Of a stretch of DNA of 64,000 nucleotides, positions 56,265-64,000 are shown one piece after another; position 1 is the first letter of the stretch, and each line of letters begins with the position of its first letter. This DNA is from Lotus japonicus. Taxonomy: Eukaryota; Streptophyta; Magnoliopsida; Fabales; Fabaceae. The DNA lies in contig NC_080043.1 of the NCBI RefSeq assembly GCF_012489685.1, forward strand, positions 82,910,292 to 82,974,291, read 5' to 3'. Under the pieces are notes generated by a model. It saw only the letters and a program-made list of their open reading frames with translations, had not been told where the DNA came from and made no database searches. A program made the position numbers and the translations under genes.

Positions 56265-59200
56265 GACTCCCGCAAGAACATGCCAAACTCTAACCATGAG
56301 ACGCGTAGTGGGTGGACTCCACACTCTTCGATACTGATCAGCTCATGAGGTTCGCCAGTATTAGTTGTAACAAAAAATTCGAAGCAAACAAGTGAAACAA
56401 CTTGTTTATTATAGTGGAGAACGCTGCGAGAATGGAATGGATCATACCACACCAAAACATGATCGGAGTCCAATCCACAAACGAGATGTGCAGGCCAAGT
56501 AGACGCTTTTCCCACATTTGTACCGTCTCCCAAACAGCATTGACAATGGAGTTTACCATCAAAATCTAGCAACATCCTCAAGGATGGACCAGGCTTAAGA
56601 ACCACAGAGTAAACCAGGCCTAGCAAGTCAGAACGTGAGTTTGGAAGTTCAATGGTAATGGAGGACTGTTTGGTTCGATATGCAAAATGCCCCGGGACTC
56701 TCTTTCCTGGTAAACAGATTTTAACACTGCTATAATTTTGGTGGGCATTATAATTCAGATGCTCCCCCCATCTTACAAATAAATTACGCAATGCAGCAAT
56801 CTTCATATCAAACAAGTGTCTTCCATAATGGAGAGGCGTGAAAGTTCATTCAGTTCCGTTCCATTCCTAAACGAAGTGTATTTCTCCTCTGCTTCCATCT
56901 GGATTATTGAAAAATCCTTTGAAAGGGATACCGTTGTCAATGAGCTACATTTGCTGGCGGAAAGCTCTTTGATGAATGGTGGAAGCCCATGTATGAACTG
57001 AAGCATCCTACAATGATTTAAGGATAGAATCTTCAGGTTTGGAAGATAGCTGATGCTTACAGGAAAACTCTTAATATTGCTTCTGTTGAGGCTCAATTCA
57101 TGTAATGATGATAAGAGTATGATGTTGGTGGGGAGTCCAAACAAATTGTAACAATCCCTCAAATATAGGAACTCTAAGTTTCGCAAGACGGGACACAGGG
57201 CACCTAGCTTCTCTTCGTCAACCTCTACGCAGTGAGAAATCCTTAGCTCCTCAAGAGATGTCAGGCACGATAACTCATCTGGAAGATTATACAGCCCTTC
57301 TAGATTGAGCCACACAAGCTTGCTTAGACCACCGATTGATGAGTGCAAGCTTTGGTTTCCTGTCTTGCTTAAATCCAAACATTCAATGAAATCAGATGAC
57401 AATGCGAACTCCTCGAGGCCTGTGCAGCCATGGACACTGATATTTAATAGTGATTTTGAAGGCGACTCACTTTAAAGACTCTTGAGTTTTTCACACCTGT
57501 CCAGAATCAAAGTTTCAAGTGTTCTGAGAGACAAAACAGAGGGATGAACATCAGGCAAGCTTTCACAACCGGAGAGATTCACATGTTTAAGCTTTGACGC
57601 CTTAGACAAATCCGGAAGCTTTAGCAACTGTTTACATTCACAGAGGTCAATAGTCTCTAAATTCACAAGGTCCTGTAACAGTTGAAAAGGAGGCAACATC
57701 ATAATGGGAAATCTTCATATTTTATTTATGCTGAAATTGTAAGCATAGATTTTTATAAATCTTTACCTGTACCCCCTGCCAAAGCTCTTTTACATGGCTG
57801 TGTGGCATGCGAATCTCAACAAGATGCTCAGCACAAAAATTTGGTGGAAGAGAACATAAAGGGAATCCATCCCACTCAAAATACCTCAATTCATCAGAAA
57901 ATTCCTCAAGAATTGTACAATGGTACACAGTACGTAATTTCTTACCCTCAGGGACGTATAACCGAAGAAATCTTAAATTAGGCATCTTGTTGAATGTGTC
58001 AGCACTCAATTTCAGATCCACTACTTGAGACAAGTCTAACATTATTCCTTCAACTGTATCAGTCCCCTGACAAAACAAGAAGTAAACAACATCAAGTTAA
58101 CTGCAATTTCTATCATGAGCGTTGTCTGATAATCAGTTAGTCAATCTTTTCCTTACCCTGTTATTTTTAAGTACATCATAAACTTCATTATCCCTCAATC
58201 GGCTGCGTCTTCCAGGTTTTTTCGAACATTCTTTACGAACTATATCCAAACCCATCTCTTGCAGCAAATCATGCATTTGTATGTTGTTGTTATATGAAAT
58301 AGTTATCAGAGCTTTATCTACTAGGACATCTATTCCACTAGATGCAAAAAAATCACAAGCATCAAGTATCCCAACAGCCACATGTTTATCTTCATTTCTG
58401 AAAAAGAATGCAATGTCGAGAAATATTTCCTTTGTTGGATCGTCTAATCCATCATAGCTAACTTTTAAGACATTCAAAATTTTTTCATTGGGATACTTCT
58501 CAAGTTTTCTCAATGTATTTTCCCAAAATTCATGACTTCTGGAATACAGATGTGAGCCCAAAACTTTTAAAGCTAATGGAATGCCTTTTGCATAATGGAC
58601 TGCTCTATCTGAGAGATCTTTGTATCCTTCCTGGGGATGACTTTCTTTGAAGGCATTCAAGCAAAAAAGCTCTAGAGATTCTTCATCATTCCTTTTGTTT
58701 ACCTCGTATATCATATCAACTCTTCCAATAAGGTATTTTCTATCTCTTGTTGTTACAATGAGGGTAATATTTTCTCCCAGATCACCCTGTTCTCCACACA
58801 AATATTCTAATTGCTCAAAACTATCTACGTCATCAAGTACAATGAGAACCTGTTTACTACTGAGCCTCCTCATAATGGATGTGGATCCTACAACATCATA
58901 CGCAGGAATTTCTTCTTTTAGTAGCTTATAGAAAAGCTTTTCACGTAAAGATGTTAGTCCAATCCTTTTCGATTCTTCTCTTATATTTGCCAAGAAGCAA
59001 ACACTGTCATACTGGGAAAAGAGTTTGGCAAACATAACTTTAGCAATGGTGGTCTTACCTATCCCACCCATACCCCAAATTCCAATTATTGGAAAGCTTT
59101 CGAGTAATAACTCAAGTTCTTTAGAGGCTTCATCAATTCCAACAATGCCTTTCAGTTCATTAGGGTTCAGGAAGTAAAGCTTTTGCGAAACATCATTGAC

Positions 59201-61452
59201 AATATTGTGGATGGCTTGAGAGTCGTCCCTTACATATGAAAGAATAAACAGAAAATGAGGACATATTCTATGACGCTTGAATACACTAACTGAAGCAATC
59301 CCTCAAACATTTAAAAGAAATATATGTCAATCATTGATAAAATTTCATCTAAAGATATCATTACAGGCAGCAATGATAACATTTGATTTTACTACATTCC
59401 ATTGATTGTTGGAGGAGCCAATTAGCCAAAAGCTAGACCTAAGCAGAACTTCACATCACATATAAGGGTTGTATATTGTGTTCAACAACCAATTGTGGCC
59501 GCAAGTTCAAGGGTTTTGGAACTCCCGTAGCAGCATCGCGATCACAATTGCGACCCGGCAATACAGTCGCAATGTCAACCGCTGTCATGAAGCAATTATT
59601 CCAAAAACTTAAGTTATTGGATAAAGGATAAATGAATGATAATATTTCTAACATACTCCCTCATGCAAGAGCCCATCTGGGGTTGAAGTCTCAACAATGG
59701 ACAGACTCACCTACCATGTGCTGAAATTCAACTTTTTTATTAGAAGAATTTGGGACGGCAAGAATCTAACCCTAGATCACTTAGTCATATAGGCTCTAAT
59801 AACATGTCAAAATGCTTTGCCAACCGCCACCACCGTAACCCCAATGTAAAACCCAATTCACCCCGGAAAAAAAATTATTATCTTTCATCTAACTCCTTCT
59901 AAAATTGTGTGGTACTTCAAAGTTCAAACTTACAAAATTACTAACCTGAGGGTTCGACTTCGAGAGTCCCATCCAGAAATATTGGCAGCTTCTCTAAGAG
60001 CAATTCTCCACCTACGCAGTTTCAGTTTGTCTTGGTCGGAATGATTGTCAGTGAGGTCTTGCTCATGGTTTGCAAATGCTACCTCGTAACTCCCTGTCTG
60101 GTTCCGCACACATGATGGATCAATTTCATAGAACACAGGTATCACAACCTGACTCTGATGTTTCCGGCATTCCATTATCTTGACCAGTTCTTCCAGGCAC
60201 CACCTTGAGGAAGCATAGTTTTGAGAGAAAACAACAATGGAAATGTGTGAGTCCTGGATTGCTTGGGAAAGTGATGGCCAAACATCATCACCTTTTTGAA
60301 GCTTGTAATCTATGAATGTTCGGATACTGTTGTCACCGAGAGCAGAAAGGAGATGGCTAGTGAAATTGGTTCGGGTGTCTTCACCTCGAAAGCTGATGAA
60401 TACATCATGCTTTTTGGAAGAAGAAGAAGAAGAAGAAGACATGCTAGCTCAATGTTCCAGTTAGCCACTGAGAATTGCTGAGTTCAAAGAAAAATTGAAA
60501 CAAGACAGTCTTAGTCTCTTAGAGCAACTCCAACGCTGATTTCTTAACCCAGCTGGAGTTGCTAAGATACGGTTTCTTATTTTTTTCAGCATTGGAGCTT
60601 GCTCAGTTGGCAGGTTCAGTTTCTTAGCTACAGTGCATGGTTGCTTCTGCAAGCAACTATGCTTTTTGGTTTCTTAAGTTAAAAAATGATATTTTCTCTC
60701 ACCGAAACCCAACTGATTTCAGTGGGAAAACAACATAATGGAAAACAGAAGGCAAGAAGATGAAATTGAACATGAACATAATTTTTTTGCAATAAATTTA
60801 CATGAACAGAACCTCAAATTTACAGACCAGAGGTTAAAATTTACATGAAAAAAAAAAACAAAACAAAAATCATAATCCAAATCTTGACTCAGAAGCTCTG
60901 ATCTGCAAAGGGAGATGAGAGAGTTTCAATAGAAGGGTCATGAACAAACGAAAATCAACAAAACAAAGAGAAAACAACACGAACTCACCTCAGATCACTT
61001 TGCATATGAGGAAAGGAAGCTTCTTTGCGAGATTGAAGGCCTTGATACGATGAAACAAGGCCGATGGTTGCCGGATCGTGGCCGGAGGGTGGCGGGTTGG
61101 GGGCGTTAGGCCTGGAGCATGGCTGTTTGGCGGCGGATTGTGGCGGAGCCTGACTTTTTGAGGTGGATCGTGACTCTTCTTCTTCCTGCGAGCGTGAGTG
61201 AGACCGAGAGAGGAGATCGCGAACAGGAACAGGAGAGGAGAAAGAGAGAGCGAGTGGGTGAGAGAGATAGAGAGGAGGGACAAAGGTGGAGATGGCGGTG
61301 GTGGGTGTTTGTTGCCGGTGGAGGTCGTTTGGAGGGGCTTGAGGAAGAAGAAGGTGAAGGAGAGAGCTTGAGGGTTAGGAGGAAGAAGGGTGAGGGTGAG
61401 GAGCGGCTAGGGTTCTGAAGATCGGAGAAAAGAAAATGTATTTATAGTGGGT

Positions 61453-61578
61453 GACCGGCTGAGCCGGTCATCCCACCGTTATGGACCGGTCCAGACCGGT
61501 TTAGACCGGCTGGAGCCGGTTTTCTGCCCGTTTGGGCTTTTTTTTTAAATTTTTTTGAATTGACCGGTTTGACCGGTT
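61453..61578. promoter_or_regulatory. Cluster of ACCGGT/ACCGGC sites upstream of Harbinger ORF1
   Basis: Eight ACCGGY or GCCGGT motifs in about 126 bp, several as GACCGGT pairs spaced 10 bp apart (for example ACCGGTCCAGACCGGTTTAG). A run this dense is not expected by chance. They may be binding sites for the element's own Myb-like protein or transposase, or a promoter element. They lie about 200-330 bp ahead of the ORF1 start. Confidence 0.6.
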
Positions 61579-61785
61579 TTCTTACCCTTTTTTTCAATTC
61601 TCAGCATATTTACCTTATATATAGTATTAGCAATAACAAGAACAACAACAAGTATCGCATTCATTGGCCCAAACCACTATTTAACCTTCAATTCCCAGCT
61701 TCTTTACCTTATACACTAGCATTTGAAACACTAGCATTTACTCCCACAATTTCTCTCTTGTCCAAAAATTCTCAAATTTCTCAAA

Positions 61786-63162
61786 ATGTCTAATCCTTAT
61801 GAGCAATACTATCCACTGCTCGACAATGAAACACCTCCTACAAGTGAAGGTTTGCAACCTTCGCCTATGTTTCCGCCACAAAACCAATCTCCGCAGATGA
61901 TTCACCCGCAAAGCCAACCTATGATGGTGTTCCAACAACAAAACCAACATTCGCAGATGATTCGCCCGCAAAGCCAACCTATGCCGATGTTCCAACAACA
62001 AAACCCACATCCGCAAATGTATCAACCACAAAGCCAACATCCGCAGATGTGTCACCCTCAAAACCAACCTCCTCACACCGGTGGTAATGTTCAAAATCCT
62101 TCGTATCAAATGTTTCCACAATCGTTCTACCATCAAAACCAACCTCAGGGTCAAATGGGACCATATCCACCACAAATGTCTTATCCAAACAATCCACAAT
62201 ATTGCATGTATCCACCACAATACCAAGCACCTCCTACTGGTAGCAGCAGTAGTTCAAAAGTCTCAAGTACACAATGTGAGGCTATGCCCGATGAGCCTGA
62301 ATTTTCTACTCAACGGGGTCTAGATGATATTGATCTTGAAGAATCCGGAAAGAAACGCACCAAATGGAGTGGTAAAGATAATATACTTCTTCTTCAATCA
62401 TGGCTCAACGTTTCTACCGATCGGGTCGTGGGAAATGAGCAAAAGTCATATTTGTTTTGGAATAAGATTCGAGCCCAATATGAGGAGTACCGCGACGATG
62501 CCTCTCCTTCAAGGACATGGTTATCCCTGAAATCTCATTTTAATAAATTGAATGCTGATCTTCAAAAATTTGTCGGTTGCCACACTAAAGCCGTCAATCA
62601 TTGGAAAAGTGGACACTCAGATAAGGACATCATGGCTACGGCGCATCAATTATATCATGTAGATACGGGTAAAGATTTCAAACATGAGAATGAATGGCGG
62701 TTGGTGAAGGATGAACCAAAGTGGAAGGGAACATTTATGACAACCAGTTCAACGAGGCAGAAGAAGTCAGGAGATGGGGTGTATGCAACATCGTCTGACC
62801 AAAGTGCATCAATCGAGGGCGACGAATATGAGGCCACACAACCAGCAACCCGCCCGTTGGGAAAAAAGAACCAGAAAAGGAAAGCCAAAGTAGGAGACAC
62901 AGCTTCAAGTGATCTCGATTATGTTCCTAACTCCGAGATGATAGCCATCGGGAAAGCTAAACTGGGATTCCTGGCGAGTTTTGAGAAGCTCAAGACCGAA
63001 GAACTGGAGGTGAGAAAGGAAAAAAACAAACTTCATAAGGCGCGGTTATTGAAGGAATACAAAGATATCCTTATGGAGGACACATCTGAAATGAACGAGG
63101 TGCAGTTAGCAACGCATCAGCGCCTAGTTGAATTCGCCATGAAAGAACTAGGAATGTCTTAA
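61786..63162 (+). CDS. PIF/Harbinger ORF1: Myb/SANT-like (trihelix) protein
   Basis: 458 aa, one exon. In PIF/Harbinger elements this partner protein binds the transposon ends and helps bring the transposase into the nucleus. Residues 1-150 are Gln/Pro/His/Met-rich and built on a 60-bp DNA repeat. About 185-290 form the Myb/SANT-like domain (KKRTKWSGKDNILLLQSWLN, then SYLFWNKIRAQYEEY, RTWLSLKSHFNKLN, FVGCHTKAV), followed by a basic Lys-rich stretch (KKNQKRKAK, possible nuclear signal) and a C-terminal charged coiled-coil-like segment (KLKTEELEVRKEKNKLHKARL). Similar proteins are often mislabelled glutathione S-transferase T3-like in plant databases; no GST domain is present. The ATG at 61786 is the first in frame. 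The transposase follows 476 bp downstream. Confidence 0.88.
   Translation: MSNPYEQYYPLLDNETPPTSEGLQPSPMFPPQNQSPQMIHPQSQPMMVFQQQNQHSQMIRPQSQPMPMFQQQNPHPQMYQPQSQHPQMCHPQNQPPHTGGNVQNPSYQMFPQSFYHQNQPQGQMGPYPPQMSYPNNPQYCMYPPQYQAPPTGSSSSSKVSSTQCEAMPDEPEFSTQRGLDDIDLEESGKKRTKWSGKDNILLLQSWLNVSTDRVVGNEQKSYLFWNKIRAQYEEYRDDASPSRTWLSLKSHFNKLNADLQKFVGCHTKAVNHWKSGHSDKDIMATAHQLYHVDTGKDFKHENEWRLVKDEPKWKGTFMTTSSTRQKKSGDGVYATSSDQSASIEGDEYEATQPATRPLGKKNQKRKAKVGDTASSDLDYVPNSEMIAIGKAKLGFLASFEKLKTEELEVRKEKNKLHKARLLKEYKDILMEDTSEMNEVQLATHQRLVEFAMKELGMS
61861..62060 (+). repeat. 60-bp tandem repeat coding the Gln-rich N-terminus of ORF1
   Basis: CCGCAGATGATTCACCCGCA-type units start at 61891, 61951 and 62011, with a half unit at 62041. 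Each encodes about 20 residues of the form QMIxPQSQPMxxFQQQN. Confidence 0.9.
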
Positions 63163-63195
63163 TTCTTGTTGTTGTCTTTCTTAGCGTGTGCCAAT

Positions 63196-63335
63196 GTTGT
63201 GATTTTAGCATTTCTACTTATTGATTCTGCATTAGTGTTGTAATTTTAGCATTTATACTTATGTGTATTGCATCAGTGTTGTAATTTTAGCATTTCTACT
63301 TATGTATTCTGCATTAATGTTGTAATTTCAGTATT
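63196..63335. repeat. 41-bp tandem repeat, about 3.4 copies
   Basis: GTTGTAATTTTAGCATTT starts copies at 63196, 63237 and 63278, with a partial copy after. It lies directly 3' of ORF1, probably in its 3' UTR. Confidence 0.88.
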
Positions 63336-63379
63336 CGAATTTTTCTTAATGTGTACTGCGTTTCTACTTATGTGTTCTA

Positions 63380-63519
63380 TATAGTCGTTGGGGAATATAG
63401 CCGTTGGGGAATATAGCCGTTGTGGAATATAGCCGTTGGAGAATATAGCCGTTGTGGAATATAGTCGTTGGAGAATATAGCCGTTGTGGAATATAGCCGT
63501 TGGAGAATATAGCCGTTGT
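63380..63519. repeat. 16-bp minisatellite, about 9 copies
   Basis: AATATAGCCGTTGKRG units run from 63394 with exact 16-bp spacing (63410, 63426, 63442, 63458, 63474, 63490, 63506), with a partial copy before. The last four bases alternate between TTGTGG and TTGGAG. It lies between ORF1 and the transposase. Confidence 0.93.
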
Positions 63520-63638
63520 TGTTTCTCTTATTTATACATGTCATATTTCATTCATCTCAACATTCAAGAGTTGTTTTGTCCTCTCATATTGTCTTCCTCC
63601 TATCCAATTACACTGATAGTTTCTCATTGTGTCATAGA

Positions 63639-64000
63639 ATGGATCCAAACAATATGGCCGACTTGGACATTTACGACGTTGTCATTGACGAACTTATCAA
63701 TGACACGACTATAGAAGATATGATGCAGGAGGAGATGGAGTTTTATCAACGACGTGCCAACACCGTTAGGCCCAAGCGAACAAGAAAGGTGATAGAGAGA
63801 GATCGTGAAGCTGGGAACGAGCGGTTGTGGAATGACTACTTCTCCGAAAATCCTGTGTACACGGAAGAGCTTTTCCGACGAAGGTTTCGAATGCGAAAGC
63901 ATGTGTTCCTTAGAATTGTAGGGGCCCTTGGGTCTCATGACCCGTACTTTTTAATGTCTGTCGATGCAGTTGGAAGACAAGGCCTGTCACCATTACAAAA
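63639..64000 (+). CDS. PIF/Harbinger transposase (DDE nuclease, ALP1/HARBI1-like), 5' part
   Basis: Starts MDPNNMADLDIYDVVIDELI and runs open to the window end (120 codons). RRFRMRKHVFLRIVGAL and DAVGRQGLSPLQK are the conserved lead-in to the DDE domain in plant Harbinger transposases, annotated in hosts as ALP1-like or HARBI1-like. The catalytic Asp/Asp/Glu residues would be downstream of 64000 and cannot be checked. No stop or frameshift in the visible part, consistent with a young element. Confidence 0.85.
   Translation, partial: MDPNNMADLDIYDVVIDELINDTTIEDMMQEEMEFYQRRANTVRPKRTRKVIERDREAGNERLWNDYFSENPVYTEELFRRRFRMRKHVFLRIVGALGSHDPYFLMSVDAVGRQGLSPLQ

Larger units (their letters stand above)
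54729..60442 (-). pseudogene. TIR-NBS-LRR immune receptor with C-JID, disrupted
   Basis: TNL receptors sense pathogen effectors and signal by TIR NADase activity. Exon 1 (60442-59946) encodes the TIR domain: poly-Ser, KHDVFISFRGEDTR, and SSRWCLEEL with the putative catalytic Glu. Exon 2 (59228-58157) is NB-ARC: P-loop GMGGIGKTT, VLIVLDDVD, LIVTTRDR, KGIPLALKVLG, MHDLLQEMG, all intact. Exon 3 (58066-57767) and exon 4 (from 57672) encode LRRs, all in phase. Three lesions follow: a TAA at 57474-57472 in the LRR (frame stays open on both sides); a frameshift between 56803 and 56840, moving from IMEDTCL to FDMKIAALRNLF; and a LINE at 56251-54880 in the tail after the C-JID (about 56800-56300, CLPGKRVPGHFAYRT). 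The original C-terminus resumes at 54866 (ELKLKFGLV) and stops at 54729. The truncated TIR-NBS-part-LRR product could still be made. Stops should be checked against raw reads. Confidence 0.85.
60522..64000 (+). mobile_element. PIF/Harbinger DNA transposon, right end outside the window
   Basis: The left end is GAGCAACTCCAACGC at 60522, preceded by TTA (60519-60521), the 3-bp target of PIF/Harbinger elements. Near the end an inverse TGGAGTTGCT (60553 area) can pair with it. The element carries both genes expected of the superfamily, in the same orientation: the Myb/SANT-like ORF1 (61786-63162) and the transposase (from 63639). The GC-rich stretch 60950-61440 is a probable promoter; frames there overlap on both strands and are not called. 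The right terminus is beyond 64000. Confidence 0.8.

Noticed and set aside
60990..61418. 97- and 99-codon frames on opposite strands upstream of Harbinger ORF1
   Set aside because: Mirror frames over a GC-rich GA/CT tract, no domain; more likely promoter/leader.
61786..63162. Glutathione S-transferase label for ORF1
   Set aside because: No thioredoxin-fold or GST C-terminal domain; the Myb/SANT-like domain and linked transposase identify it as Harbinger ORF1.
1..64000. tRNA, rRNA, snoRNA or miRNA genes
   Set aside because: None recognised by eye on either strand; a covariance-model scan would be needed to exclude short ones.

Overview
This 64 kb window is nuclear DNA from a flowering plant. 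Genes have GT-AG introns, intergenic DNA is AT-rich, and plant transposons of nearly every order are present. The lipoxygenase, the TIR-NBS-LRR gene with its C-JID tail, and the repeat families look like those of a papilionoid legume. I cannot fix the species; that assignment is inference.

Region 1 (1-17 kb) has no complete host gene. It is a nest of DNA transposons. Four Mutator-like elements (3207-7681, 8039-8554, 9512-10951, 13165-14167) have long inverted termini and perfect 9-bp target-site duplications (TSDs). A fifth (1291-2990) has long inverted termini, an unclear TSD and a captured piece of a cinnamoyl-CoA-reductase-like gene. A 2.85 kb solo LTR with a perfect 5-bp TSD sits inside a terminal repeat of one of them, and a truncated LINE with a 14-bp TSD sits inside another. 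Helitron-type 3' ends, an hAT-like element and a perfect 30-bp hairpin lie between them.

Region 2 (17-48.5 kb) is the gene-rich core: a lipoxygenase (17698-22650 +, 9 exons, 857 aa), N-myristoyltransferase (24218-25522 -, 434 aa), eIF4A (30706-32786 +, 413 aa), a small DUF3511 protein (34402-34725 +), a casein kinase 1-like kinase (36436-40284 -, 14 exons, 473 aa) and an ALA4-7-type P4-ATPase flippase (41749-47312 -, 10 coding exons, 1223 aa). For each multi-exon gene the splice junctions read from the sequence keep frame and give a length normal for the family. These are unrelated housekeeping or stress genes; nothing suggests a shared pathway.

Region 3 (48.5-54.7 kb) is debris: a TRIM-like LTR remnant, two LINE 3' fragments, a CACTA-type end and a broken RING-variant gene fragment.

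Region 4 (54.7-64 kb) holds a TIR-NBS-LRR immune receptor on the minus strand with three visible lesions: an in-frame stop in the LRR, a frameshift before the C-JID, and a 1.37 kb LINE inserted in the tail with a 13-bp TSD. A PIF/Harbinger transposon begins 80 bp upstream of its start codon. It carries a Myb/SANT-like ORF1 and the start of the transposase, and runs off the window. The most interesting signals are the nested, datable Pack-MULE cluster, the LINE-TNL chimeric reading frame, and the Harbinger element with its cluster of ACCGGT-type sites at the TNL promoter.
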